Shown piece by piece: positions 22,995-33,387 of a stretch of 64,000 nt of DNA. Position 1 is the stretch's first letter. Each line of letters begins with the position of its first letter. The notes under the pieces are model-generated. The model was not told where the DNA came from. It did no database searches and saw nothing but the letters and a program-made list of their open reading frames with translations. The position numbers and the translations under genes were made by a program. Location: assembly GCF_022965755.1 (NCBI RefSeq), contig NZ_CP095187.1, positions 2,852,001-2,916,000 of the forward strand, given 5' to 3'. The DNA comes from Pseudoxanthomonas sp. F37. Lineage in GTDB: Bacteria > Pseudomonadota > Gammaproteobacteria > Xanthomonadales > Xanthomonadaceae.

Positions 22995-24212
22995 ATGGCC
23001 TCCGCGACCGACCTGCTGTCCGCCCGCGATACCTGCCGACTGCTGGGCATCAGCCAGGCCACGCTGTACGCCTACGTCAGCCGCGGCCTGCTGGAGTCGC
23101 GCCCCGGCAAGGACCACCGCAGCCGCCTCTACCTGCGCCAGGACGTGGAGCGGCTGGCCCAGCGCAAACAGGTGGGGCGTGGCGCGGCCCGCGGCGCGGC
23201 GCAGAGCCTGGACCGGGGCCTGCCGGTACTGGAGACGCAGATCTCCCTGATCCGCCCGGATGGCCCGTACTACCGCGGCCGTTCGGCGATCGGCATGGTC
23301 CACGACGGCGCCACCCTGGAGGACGTCGCCCGGCAACTCTGGGACTGCGGCGATGAGGATCCCTTCGCCGCACCCTCGCCGGCCCGGTGGCCGGCCGTGG
23401 TCGCGCCGCTCGCCGCCGATGCCGCGCTGCCGCCGCTGGAACGCGCCATGGCGGCCATCCCGCTGCTGGCGTTGGACGTGCGCCACTCGTTCAACTCATC
23501 ACCGCGCGTGCGCCACGAGATCGCCGCGGGGCTGCTGCGTCACAACGCGGCGCTGCTGGTCGCACAGCCACCCTCCGCTGCGCCGGTACATCGCGTGCTC
23601 GCGCAGGCCTGGCATCCGGCCGACGGCGGGTTCGCCGACCTGGTGCGCGCCGCACTGGTGGTCTGCGCGGACCACGAACTGAATGTCTCGGCGTTCGCCG
23701 CGCGCGTGGTCGCCTCCACCGGCGCGCACCTGCACGCCACCGTCTGCAGCGGCCTGGCGGCCCTGTCCGGACCGCGCCACGGCGGCGCGACGGCACGCGC
23801 GTATGCGCTCATCGCCGACGCCCGTGAAGCCGGCAATGCGCGCCGTTTCATCAGCGAGCGCTGGCAACGTGGCGACGACCTGCCCGGCTTCGGCCACGCG
23901 CTGTATCCGCAGGGCGATCCGCGCGGCGCCGAGCTGCTGGCACGCGCACGCGAGCGCCACGCGGGCCAGCGCGAAATGGCCGCGCTGGAAACGCTGATCG
24001 CCGCCACCGAAGACATCAGCGGCCTGCGACCGAACATCGATTTCATGCTGGCGGCGATCTGCCGCCTCAACCGGCTGCCGGCAACGCCGGCGCTGGTGAT
24101 GTTCGCGGCAGGCCGCCTGGCCGGCTGGCTGGCGCATGCACTGGAACAGCAGGCGCAGGGCCGCCTGATCCGCCCGCGCGCCCGCTACACGGGCATCACG
24201 CCGCCCGCATGA
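22995..24212 (+). CDS. HTH-citrate synthase fusion, putative prp regulator
   Basis: The 405-residue product joins a MerR/excisionase-like helix-turn-helix (about 7-60: SARDTCRLLGISQATLYAYV, then a basic wing SRLYLRQDVERLAQRKQVG) to a citrate synthase fold (about 70-400). The citrate synthase active-site positions appear kept: H227 in ADHELN, H262 in GPRHGGA, H301 in GFGHALYPQGDPR and D349 in NIDF. The substrate-binding arginines look present too. Such fusions occur in other proteobacteria. Here it is divergent from prpB-prpC, so I infer a regulator that senses (methyl)citrate-cycle metabolites through a recycled enzyme domain; it may also be an active enzyme. Confidence 0.85.
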   Translation: MASATDLLSARDTCRLLGISQATLYAYVSRGLLESRPGKDHRSRLYLRQDVERLAQRKQVGRGAARGAAQSLDRGLPVLETQISLIRPDGPYYRGRSAIGMVHDGATLEDVARQLWDCGDEDPFAAPSPARWPAVVAPLAADAALPPLERAMAAIPLLALDVRHSFNSSPRVRHEIAAGLLRHNAALLVAQPPSAAPVHRVLAQAWHPADGGFADLVRAALVVCADHELNVSAFAARVVASTGAHLHATVCSGLAALSGPRHGGATARAYALIADAREAGNARRFISERWQRGDDLPGFGHALYPQGDPRGAELLARARERHAGQREMAALETLIAATEDISGLRPNIDFMLAAICRLNRLPATPALVMFAAGRLAGWLAHALEQQAQGRLIRPRARYTGITPPA

Positions 24213-24283
24213 TGCCTGCACGGGTTTGACATCGCCGGCCCATGCAGGGACCCTGCGACCATCCGCTCACCGTGTCGCCCGCA

Positions 24284-25681
24284 ATGCGCCCCACCCTCCT
24301 CCTGTGCCTGCTGCTGACGATGATGACGCCCACCACCATCGCCCGGAATGCCGACAACCCGCATCCGCCCGCCGGCGCCTCGGCGCCGGTCCCGCCGCCG
24401 CCCGCGTGGCTGCCCGCGATCGATGCGCTGTACGACGCCGAACTGCGCGCGCCCGGGCTGGAGGACCGCACGTTCACGGCGGAGCACTGGTGGTCGGTGG
24501 CCACACCGCTGCTGACGCAGGCGCACGGCTTCCGGGTCGAAGAGATCGGCCGCAGCGTGGAAGACCGTCCCTTGCGGCATGTCCGCTGGGGTGAGGGAAA
24601 CAGGACCGTGCTGCTGTGGTCGCAGATGCATGGCGACGAGAGCACGGCGACGATGGTATTGGCGGACCTGTTCCGCTTCCTGGGCGAACATCCCGACGAT
24701 GCACGGGTGAAGGCGTTGCGCGCCAACACCACCCTGCACTTCTTCCCCATCGTCAATCCGGATGGCGCCGCACGTTTCCAGCGCCGCAATGCGCAGGGCA
24801 TCGACCTCAACCGCGACGCCCGCATGCTGGCCACGCCGGAGGCGCGCACGTTGAAGGCGCTGTACGACAAGGTGAAGCCGATGTACGGCTTCAACCTGCA
24901 CGACCAGCGCGTGGGCTACCGCGCCGGCGATTCCGGCCGCGGCACCGCCATCGCACTGTTGTCGCCACCGTACAACCACGCCGCCGACGTCAACCACGTG
25001 CGCACGCGCGCCATCGAAGTGGCGGGCGTCGTCCGCACCGCACTGGAACCCTACCTGGCCGGCCACATCGCCCGCTGGGACGAGACCTTCGATCCGCGCG
25101 CCTTCGGCGATCTCACCACGCAATGGGGCACCAGCACGGTGCTGATCGAAGCCGGCGGCATCGAGGGCGACGTGCAGAAGCAGCGCCTGCGCAAGCTGTA
25201 TTTCCTCGGCCTGGCGGCGGCGCTGGACAGCATCGCCTCCGGCAGCCATGCGGGCGTGTCGCCCGCGCTCTACAGAGAGCTGCCCGAGAACGGCGATGTG
25301 TGGCCGGACCTGCTGGTGCGCGGCGGCACGCTGTCCGCGCCCGGCCGTCCGCCGGCGAGGGCGGATGTGCTGGTCAACTTCCGCAACCCGCTGACGGAGG
25401 CCGAGGGCGCCGTCGCCGACGTGGGCGATCTGGGCAACAGGAAAGCGCGCCGCAGCATCGACGCGCGCGGACTGTTCGTCGTGCCCATCCCCGGACACGC
25501 GGGCGAACGCACGGTGATCGACGCCAACGACGATGCCGATGAAGACCCGCGCGCGCCGCTGCCTCTGACGCCCGGGGCGAGCGCGCGCTTCGTGCTGAGC
25601 CGCGATCCGCAGGGCCGCGACGTGGTGTGGACGCTGGACGGCAGCGTGGATCCGGCGGCGCCCTCGCCACCGGCACGCTGA
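24284..25681 (+). CDS. secreted M14-family zinc carboxypeptidase
   Basis: The 465-residue product begins with a signal peptide (MRPTLLLCLLLTMMTPTTIA). A peptidase M14 catalytic domain (about 45-330) follows. Its zinc ligands fit WSQMHGDESTATMVL (His and Glu) and FNLHDQRVGYRAG (His). The substrate-binding Arg lies in GIDLNRDARML, and the catalytic-type Glu is probably in STVLIEAGGIEGD. About 130 C-terminal residues form an extra domain I do not recognise. It should trim peptides in the periplasm or outside the cell. An in-frame ATG at 24242 would add 14 residues before the signal peptide and is less likely. It converges on prpE with a gap of 3 bases. Confidence 0.88.
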   Translation: MRPTLLLCLLLTMMTPTTIARNADNPHPPAGASAPVPPPPAWLPAIDALYDAELRAPGLEDRTFTAEHWWSVATPLLTQAHGFRVEEIGRSVEDRPLRHVRWGEGNRTVLLWSQMHGDESTATMVLADLFRFLGEHPDDARVKALRANTTLHFFPIVNPDGAARFQRRNAQGIDLNRDARMLATPEARTLKALYDKVKPMYGFNLHDQRVGYRAGDSGRGTAIALLSPPYNHAADVNHVRTRAIEVAGVVRTALEPYLAGHIARWDETFDPRAFGDLTTQWGTSTVLIEAGGIEGDVQKQRLRKLYFLGLAAALDSIASGSHAGVSPALYRELPENGDVWPDLLVRGGTLSAPGRPPARADVLVNFRNPLTEAEGAVADVGDLGNRKARRSIDARGLFVVPIPGHAGERTVIDANDDADEDPRAPLPLTPGASARFVLSRDPQGRDVVWTLDGSVDPAAPSPPAR

Positions 25682-25684
25682 TCT

Positions 25685-27586
25685 TCAGCCGCCGACTTCG
25701 GGGCCGCGCCGCAGCGCGCGCTTCACTTCCTCCAGCGCGTTGGGATCGTCGAGCGTCGACAGGTCGCCGGGGTCCGCACCCTGCGCCAGCGCCTGCAGCG
25801 AGCGCCGCAGCAGCTTGCCGGAGCGCGTCTTCGGCAGCGCATTGACGATGTAGACGCGCGCCGGGCGCGCGACCGCGCCCAGGCTCTGCTCCACCGTGCG
25901 GCGCATGCCGTCGGCCGCGCGCACGCGTTCGTGCGGTTCGTCGGTCGCCTGGCGCAGCGTGGCGAACACCACCGGCACCTGCCCCTTCAGTTCGTCCGCC
26001 ACGCCGATCACGGCCGCCTCCGCGACTGCCGGGAAGCCGGACACCGACTCCTCGATCTCGCGCGTGCCCAGGCGATGGCCGGCCACGTTGATGACATCGT
26101 CGGTGCGGCCAAGGATGAAGGTGTAACCGTCCTCGTCGCGGATCGCCCAGTCCAGCGAGCTGTACAGCAGTTCCTTGAAATGGCTGAAGTAGCTGGAAAG
26201 GAACCGCGCATCGTCGTTCCAGATCGTCGTCATGCAACCCGGCGGCAGCGGTGGCTGCATCACCAGCACACCTTTCCTGCCGGGGCCGACCTCCTCGCCG
26301 GTGCCCTCGTCGATCACCTTCATCCTGTAGCCGAGGTTCGGGAAGCCGGGCGAACCGAACCGCACCGGTTTCATGTCCAGGCCCGGCAGCAGGGTCAGCG
26401 CCGGCCAGCCCGTCTCGGTCTGCCAGTAGTTGTCGATCACCGGCTTGCCCAGGGCATCGGTGATCCAGTGCGCAGTGGGCTCGTCCAGCGGCTCGCCCGC
26501 CAGGAACAGGTATTTCAGCTCGGACAGGTCGTGGCGCTTGATGAAGTCGATATCGTGCTTCTTCAGCACGCGCACCGCCGTCGGCGAGGAGAACATCGTG
26601 CGCACGCCGTACTGTTCGCACAGCGCCCACCAGATGCCCGCATCGGGATGGGTGGGCAGACCCTCGTAGAGCACCGAGGTCGCGCCGACGATCAGCGGCC
26701 CGTACACGTTGTAGGAATGCCCGACCGCCCAGCCGACGTCCGAGGTGGAGAACATCACCTGCCCGGGGCCCACGTCGAACACCGTGCGCATCGACAGCGC
26801 CATGGCAACGGCATAGCCGCCGACATCCCGCTGCACGCCCTTGGGCTTGCCCGTGGTGCCGGAGGTGTAGAGCAGATAGCTGGGCTCGTTCGATTCGAGC
26901 CATTCCACCGGCACGTCGGCATCGCCCACCTCGGCGCGCAGCGCGGCGTAGTCTTCGTCGCGGCCCGCCACCTTCGGTTCGGCCGCATCCAGCCCGCGCG
27001 AGACGATCAGCACCCTGGCCGGCGGGGTGGCGGCCTTCGCGCAGGCTTCGTCCACCAGCGGCTTGTACGGGATGACCTTGCCGCCGCGGCTTCCCGCATC
27101 GGCGGCGATCAGCAACTTGGGTTGCGCGTCGTCGATGCGCAGCGCCAGGTTGTGCGCGGCGAAGCCGCCGAACACGACCGAATGCACCGCGCCGATGCGC
27201 GCGCAGGCCAGCATCGCGAACACGGCCTCGGCCATGTTGGGCATGTAGATGACCACGCGGTCGCCGCGGCCGACATCGAGTTTCTTCAGCACCGCGGCGA
27301 AGGCGTTCACTTCGCGGTGGAGGTCCCGGTAGGTCAGTTCGCGGGTGACATCGGTTTCGGTGGACACCGCCACCAGCGCCAGTTGATCGCCGCGTTCGGC
27401 GAGGTGGCGATCCACCGCGTTGTAGCAGAGATTGGTCTGCCCGCCGACGAACCAGCGGCGGAACGGGGGATTGGAATAGTCCAGCACCTGCTGCGGCGGC
27501 ACATGCCAGTGGATGGCCTTCGCCTCCTCGCCCCAGAAGGCCTCGGGCTGCTCGATCGAGCGCCGGTAGACGTCTTCGTATGCCAT
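25685..27586 (-). CDS. prpE: propionate-CoA ligase
   Basis: It activates propionate to propionyl-CoA via an acyl-adenylate. The 633-residue product is an acetyl-CoA synthetase-like AMP-forming ligase. It has the P-loop-like LLYTSGTTGKPKGVQRD (about 248-264), the YWQTETGW motif and the hinge region. The conserved acylation lysine is in LPKTRSGKLLRR (about 594-605). PrpE rather than Acs is favoured by GCMTTIWNDDARF and the ending DLSTLDDPNALEEVKRAL. The ATG at 27586 has a GGGAGGA site. It supplies PrpC, encoded 4 kb away, although a peptidase gene lies between and it has its own upstream region. Confidence 0.93.
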   Translation of the reverse strand: MAYEDVYRRSIEQPEAFWGEEAKAIHWHVPPQQVLDYSNPPFRRWFVGGQTNLCYNAVDRHLAERGDQLALVAVSTETDVTRELTYRDLHREVNAFAAVLKKLDVGRGDRVVIYMPNMAEAVFAMLACARIGAVHSVVFGGFAAHNLALRIDDAQPKLLIAADAGSRGGKVIPYKPLVDEACAKAATPPARVLIVSRGLDAAEPKVAGRDEDYAALRAEVGDADVPVEWLESNEPSYLLYTSGTTGKPKGVQRDVGGYAVAMALSMRTVFDVGPGQVMFSTSDVGWAVGHSYNVYGPLIVGATSVLYEGLPTHPDAGIWWALCEQYGVRTMFSSPTAVRVLKKHDIDFIKRHDLSELKYLFLAGEPLDEPTAHWITDALGKPVIDNYWQTETGWPALTLLPGLDMKPVRFGSPGFPNLGYRMKVIDEGTGEEVGPGRKGVLVMQPPLPPGCMTTIWNDDARFLSSYFSHFKELLYSSLDWAIRDEDGYTFILGRTDDVINVAGHRLGTREIEESVSGFPAVAEAAVIGVADELKGQVPVVFATLRQATDEPHERVRAADGMRRTVEQSLGAVARPARVYIVNALPKTRSGKLLRRSLQALAQGADPGDLSTLDDPNALEEVKRALRRGPEVGG

Positions 27587-27685
27587 GCGATCCTCCCAGA
27601 TCCGACAGCCGGGACCAGCATAGACCTGCCCCGTCGCGGCCACCTTCCTACCTTGGTCGCATGGGACAGTCCGTCGCACCCAAAA

Positions 27686-27715
27686 GAAAACGCCGGGCGC
27701 GGGCCCGGCGTTTTC
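27686..27715 (-). terminator. rho-independent terminator of mdh
   Basis: GAAAACGCCGGGC (27686-27698) and GCCCGGCGTTTTC (27703-27715) form a perfect 13-bp stem with a 4-base loop, followed by TTTT on the minus strand. It lies 20 bases past the mdh stop, so mdh is separated from prpE. Confidence 0.9.
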
Positions 27716-27734
27716 GTGTCGCCACAGCTGCCGA

Positions 27735-28721
27735 TCAACCCAGCAGGTGCGCCACGCCGCTGCGCTCTTCTTCCAGTTCGCCCAGGGTCTTGTCGATGGC
27801 GGCCTGGCTGAAGTCGTCGATCGGCAGGTCCCTGACCATCGTGTACTCGCCGTTCTCGGTGGTGACGGCGAAACCGAACATCACGCCTTCCGGGATGCCG
27901 TAGCTGCCGTCGGACGGAATGCCCATCGTCACCCACTTGCCGTTGCTGCCCAGTACCCAGTCGCGCACGTGGTCGATGGCCGCATTGGCGGCGGACGCGG
28001 CCGAGGACAGGCCACGTGCCTCGATGATCGCGGCGCCGCGCTTGCCGACCTGCGGGATGAAGGTGTTGGCGTTCCAGTCGGCGTCGCCGATCTTGTCCTT
28101 CAGCGACTGGCCGTTGACGGTGGCGAAGCGGTAGTCCGGGTACATGGTCGGGCTGTGGTTGCCCCACACGACCAGCTTCTCGATGTCGCCCACGGCCACG
28201 CCGGCCTTGTTGGCCAGTTGCGACAGCGCGCGGTTGTGGTCCAGGCGCAGCATGGCGGTGAAGTTCTTCGACGGCAGGTCCGGCGCGGACTTCATCGCGA
28301 TGTAGGCATTGGTGTTGGCCGGGTTGCCGACCACCAGCACCTTGACGTTGCGGCTGGCGACCTTGTTCAGCGCCGCGCCCTGGGCGGTGAAGATCTTGGC
28401 GTTCTCCAGCAGCAGGTCCTTGCGCTCCATGCCCGGGCCGCGCGGACGCGCGCCGACCAGCAGGGCCACGTCGGCGTCCTTGAACGCGACTTCCGGATCG
28501 TCGGTGCCGACGATGCCGGCCAGCAGCGGGAACGCGCAGTCTTCCAGCTCCATGATCACGCCCTTCAGCGCGGCCTGGGCCTTCTCCAGCGGCAGCTCCA
28601 GCAGTTGCAGGATGACCGGCTGGTCCTTGCCCAGCATTTCGCCGGAGGCGATGCGGAACAGCAGCGCATAGCCGATCTGGCCAGCAGCGCCGGTGACGGC
28701 AACACGGACGGGGGTTTTCAT
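27735..28721 (-). CDS. mdh: malate dehydrogenase (NAD)
   Basis: It interconverts malate and oxaloacetate in the TCA cycle. The 328-residue product belongs to the cytosolic-type (group 1) malate dehydrogenases of many proteobacteria. It has the Rossmann start [20 protein letters not shown] (about 7-26) and the NAD-binding [11 protein letters not shown]. The catalytic and substrate residues are in [13 protein letters not shown] (Arg/Asp) and [12 protein letters not shown] (His). The ATG at 28721 has a GAGGATC ribosome site; an upstream in-frame ATG adds 25 implausible residues. It is downstream of an aminotransferase gene on the same strand with a hairpin repeat between. Oxaloacetate from it is a substrate for PrpC. 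Confidence 0.96.
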   Translation of the reverse strand: MKTPVRVAVTGAAGQIGYALLFRIASGEMLGKDQPVILQLLELPLEKAQAALKGVIMELEDCAFPLLAGIVGTDDPEVAFKDADVALLVGARPRGPGMERKDLLLENAKIFTAQGAALNKVASRNVKVLVVGNPANTNAYIAMKSAPDLPSKNFTAMLRLDHNRALSQLANKAGVAVGDIEKLVVWGNHSPTMYPDYRFATVNGQSLKDKIGDADWNANTFIPQVGKRGAAIIEARGLSSAASAANAAIDHVRDWVLGSNGKWVTMGIPSDGSYGIPEGVMFGFAVTTENGEYTMVRDLPIDDFSQAAIDKTLGELEEERSGVAHLLG

Positions 28722-28740
28722 GGTGCGGATCCTCGGGGTT

Positions 28741-28799
28741 ACGTAGGGCGGGCCCAGCCCGCCGCGTGGGGAAAGGGTGGGCCAAGGCCCACGCAACGG
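28741..28799. repeat. paired GC-rich hairpin repeat between aminotransferase and mdh
   Basis: Two hairpins lie side by side: GGCGGGC/GCCCGCC with a CCA loop, and GTGGGCC/GGCCCAC with an AA loop. The pattern TAGGGCGGGCCCAGCCCGCC with GGGTGGGCCAAGGCCCAC resembles a common intergenic repeat of xanthomonads. It could end or stabilise the aminotransferase mRNA. Confidence 0.6.
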
Positions 28800-30002
28800 T
28801 TACTTCAACTCGGCAAAGAATTCCTGGAAGCGTTGCAGGCCCGGCGCCAGTTGCGGCGTCGGGCAGGTATAGCTGATGCGCAAAGCGCGCGGCTCGCCGA
28901 ACGCCGAACCGGGCACGCAGGCCACGCCCTTGGCGTCGAGCAGCGCATTGCAGAAGTCGACGTCGTTTTCGATCTTCACGCCGTCGTGCGACTTGCCGAA
29001 CGCGCAGCTGATGTCGGGGAACACGTAGAAGGCGCCCTGCGGACGCGGGCACACCACGCCGGGAATGGCATTCATGGCGGCCAGCACCTGGTCGCGCTTG
29101 GCCTGGAATTCGGCGTTCTTGGCGGCGGGCACGTCCTGCGGACCGGTCAGCGCGGCGATCGCCGCGGCGGTGACGACTTCCGGCACGTTGGTGATGTGGT
29201 TGGAGTTCATCGTGGTCAACGCCTGGGCGACCACCTCGGGGCCGGCCATGAAACCCACGCGCCAGCCCGGCATGCCGTAGGTCTTGGACAGCGAATCGAC
29301 GAACACCGTGCGATCGCGCAGCTCCGGCCGCGCCTGCACGAAGTTGGTGTAGACCAGCCCGTCGAACAGCATGCGGTTGTAGATGTCGTCGGTGATGATC
29401 CAGGTATCCGGATGCTTCACCAGTACGTCGGCCAGCGCGGCGACTTCCTCGCGCGCGTAGACCATGCCCGTCGGGTTGGACGGGTTGTTGAACAGGAAGA
29501 CCTTGGGCTTGTGCGTCGCCAGCGCCTGGTCCAGCTGCGCCGGCGTCAGCTTGTAGTCCTGGCCGGCCGGGCACGGCAGCGGCACCGCCTTGGCGTTGAC
29601 GATGTCGGCGATGTCGGCGTAGGTGGTCCAGTACGGCGAGGGGTAGACGATGGCGTCGCCTTCATCCAGCAGCGACTCGGCCAGGTTGTACAGGATGTGC
29701 TTGGCCCCGATGCCGGTGGACACGTTGGCGCGCGTGTAGCCGGTCAGGCCCAGCGCCTGGATGTGCTGCAGGAACGCGTCCAGCAGCGCGTCGGTGCCGC
29801 GGTTGCTGCCGTACTGGCCGGAGTCCTTCGCCAGCGCGTCGCGCGCGGCCTGGTACACGTGGTCGCCGGGCAGGAAATTGGGAACGCCGATCGAGAAACT
29901 GATGATGTCGCGGCCTTCGGCCTTCAGCTTCTTGGCCTTCTCGGCCACCGCCATGATCGCACTGGGCTTGGCGCGACCGATGCGCCGGGCAAGCAGGGGC
30001 AT
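28800..30002 (-). CDS. class I pyridoxal-phosphate aminotransferase (aspartate type)
   Basis: The 400-residue product is a fold type I aminotransferase of the aspartate aminotransferase 1-gamma group. Landmarks are ISFSIGVPNFLPGDHV (about 34-49), YSPYWTTY-like VYPSPYWTTYADI, NNPSNPTGMVY (about 170-180), and the PLP-lysine stretch DSLSKTYGMPGWRVGF (about 230-245). The substrate carboxylate-binding Arg is in ALRISYTCP (about 377). It would make aspartate from oxaloacetate, a link to mdh downstream. The start at 30002 fits the family; an upstream extension is implausible. The leader carries the perfect palindrome TTTTGCGGCGCAAAA at 30047-30061, a possible operator. Confidence 0.92.
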   Translation of the reverse strand: MPLLARRIGRAKPSAIMAVAEKAKKLKAEGRDIISFSIGVPNFLPGDHVYQAARDALAKDSGQYGSNRGTDALLDAFLQHIQALGLTGYTRANVSTGIGAKHILYNLAESLLDEGDAIVYPSPYWTTYADIADIVNAKAVPLPCPAGQDYKLTPAQLDQALATHKPKVFLFNNPSNPTGMVYAREEVAALADVLVKHPDTWIITDDIYNRMLFDGLVYTNFVQARPELRDRTVFVDSLSKTYGMPGWRVGFMAGPEVVAQALTTMNSNHITNVPEVVTAAAIAALTGPQDVPAAKNAEFQAKRDQVLAAMNAIPGVVCPRPQGAFYVFPDISCAFGKSHDGVKIENDVDFCNALLDAKGVACVPGSAFGEPRALRISYTCPTPQLAPGLQRFQEFFAELK

Positions 30003-30046
30003 TGCACAACCTCGCGAGGAAAGGTCAGGGAGGGTCGCCGCCGTCT

Positions 30047-30061
30047 TTTTGCGGCGCAAAA
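30047..30061. promoter_or_regulatory. palindrome in the aminotransferase leader
   Basis: TTTTGCGGCGCAAAA is a perfect inverted repeat (7 bases each side of one G), 45 bases before the aminotransferase start codon. The rest of this gap is GC-rich, so the AT-flanked palindrome stands out. It may be an operator or part of a hairpin; no regulator gene is adjacent. Confidence 0.35.
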
Positions 30062-30141
30062 TGGTATCACGGCCTCCCGCCGCGCCCGGATGCGCCAAAG
30101 GTCCAAGGCGGCGGGTGCCGCCGCCCGGACCGAGCCCGGGA

Positions 30142-30639
30142 TCAGGCGCTCAGGAAGCGGTTCCACTCGGCCACGCGCTCGGCCTTGGCGGCCAGCACGG
30201 CCTCGGCCTCGCCATCGATCGTCACCTTGTTGATCAGGTCGCCCTGCTTCACGGCATCGACCACGTCCAGGCCTTCGGTGACCTTGCCGAACACGGTGTG
30301 CTTGCCATCCAGCCACGGCGTGGGCACGTGGGTGATGAAGAACTGGCTGCCGTTGGTGTTCGGGCCGGCATTGGCCATGGACAGCACGCCGCGCTCGTGG
30401 CGCACGCCGTTGGTGGTCTCGTCCTCGAACCGGTAACCCGGGCCGCCGCGGCCGGAGCCTTCCGGGCAGCCGCCCTGGATCATGAAGTCCGGGATCACGC
30501 GGTGGAAGTTCAGGCCGTCGTAGAAGCCACGCTTGGCCAGGTTGACGAAATTGGCCACCGTCAGCGGCGCCTTGTCGGGATACAGCTCGATCTTGATGGG
30601 GCCACGCGAGGTGTCGAAGGTGGCGGTCAGCTGACTCAT
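30142..30639 (-). CDS. cyclophilin-type peptidyl-prolyl cis-trans isomerase
   Basis: It speeds up proline isomerisation during protein folding. The 165-residue product has no signal peptide, so it is the cytoplasmic PpiB type. Core motifs are visible: [20 protein letters not shown] (catalytic Arg and Phe, about 42-61), [26 protein letters not shown] (about 87-103) and [14 protein letters not shown]. The ATG at 30639 has a CTGGAG site. It is 139 bases upstream of the aminotransferase gene and could be co-transcribed with it. Confidence 0.94.
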   Translation of the reverse strand: MSQLTATFDTSRGPIKIELYPDKAPLTVANFVNLAKRGFYDGLNFHRVIPDFMIQGGCPEGSGRGGPGYRFEDETTNGVRHERGVLSMANAGPNTNGSQFFITHVPTPWLDGKHTVFGKVTEGLDVVDAVKQGDLINKVTIDGEAEAVLAAKAERVAEWNRFLSA

Positions 30640-31021
30640 GGGGTGCTTCTCCAGGGTGAAAAAAAGGAAACGGGGGCCTGCCGCGCCGGCATGGCCGCCC
30701 AGGTGCGGCCCGGCCCCGACATGGGGCCGGCCGCGAAGATCACGGCAGGGCCAGGCGCGCGCCCCACCCGCTGGCCAGGGCGTGGTGGAGCGGCGACAGG
30801 CCCAAGCCCAGGACGCAGGCTCCGCTCTCTGCGAGATCACGGCGCCAGCCCGCGATTTCAAGGGAAGGCCGGCGGCGGCGGCGTTCGTTCAGTGTTCTCC
30901 GGCAAATCAGGTGCTTAGGGCTCGATAGCCCGCTATAATACGCCGCCTTCTTTCCTCCCCGTCCTCGCGCCCTGCCCCTTCGAAGGGGGTATCCGGGTGC
31001 GTTTTTCCGATCCCAGAATCC
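30640..31021. other. divergent intergenic region upstream of typA
   Basis: No gene is supported in these 382 bases. They are GC-rich, with an A-run (30658-30666) close to the cyclophilin start, the perfect -10 box described separately, and a small inverted repeat (GGGCTCGATAGCCC, 30918-30931) directly before it. Confidence 0.6.
30934..30939 (+). promoter_or_regulatory. -10 box of the typA promoter
   Basis: TATAAT is a perfect sigma70 -10 box, 83 bases before the typA start codon in GC-rich surroundings. The -35 side is poor (GTGCTT at 17 bases), and the spacer carries the inverted repeat GGGCTC/GAGCCC-like stem, which could bind a regulator. Confidence 0.55.
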
Positions 31022-32851
<1,830 letters not shown>

Positions 32852-32865
32852 CCGCCGCCCGCGCC

Positions 32866-33336
32866 TTGGAAGACGCCGCCTACAACCCGGACCCCAAGGC
32901 GCATCCCGGCCTGCACGCCATCGCCCTGTTCGAGGGCGCCAAGGGCGTGCTGGCCCTGGCCTTCGCCGCCGGCCTGCTGGCCGTCGGCCCGCACCGCCTG
33001 CGCGATGCCGTGCAGGCCGTGGTGACGCGCTTCATCCCCGATGCCGGCCCTGGCGCGATCAGCCAGTGGATGGAACGCATCAATCCCGAGTCGGTCCATG
33101 TGGCGGTGCTGGTCATCGCGGTGTACGCCGGCATGCGCCTGCTGGAAGCCTGGGGGCTGTGGCGCGCGCGCGCTTGGGCCTCATGGCTGGGCTGCATCGG
33201 CTCCGCCGCCTACCTGCCGCTGGACGTGTACGCGCTGTACCACCACCCGGGCTGGCATACCTGGGCCCTGCTCATCGTCAACCTGGCGATCGTCTGGGTG
33301 CTCTGGCGCGACATCCGCCGGCGCAGGCGGATTTGA
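32866..33336 (+). CDS. DUF2127-like small membrane protein
   Basis: The 156-residue product has a short soluble start (about 1-17), then HPGLHAIALFEGAKGVLALA and three or four hydrophobic segments, ending in VWVLWRDIRRRRRI. This resembles the DUF2127 family of inner membrane proteins of unknown function. The likely start is TTG at 32866, 15 bases after the typA stop, so it may be co-transcribed with typA; no ATG precedes the conserved part. The charged end should face the cytoplasm by the positive-inside rule. Confidence 0.75.
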   Translation: MEDAAYNPDPKAHPGLHAIALFEGAKGVLALAFAAGLLAVGPHRLRDAVQAVVTRFIPDAGPGAISQWMERINPESVHVAVLVIAVYAGMRLLEAWGLWRARAWASWLGCIGSAAYLPLDVYALYHHPGWHTWALLIVNLAIVWVLWRDIRRRRRI

Positions 33337-33387
33337 CGCACGGGGTCGCGGCTGCGTAGCCTGCCGCAACTCCGCACAGGTGTCCGC

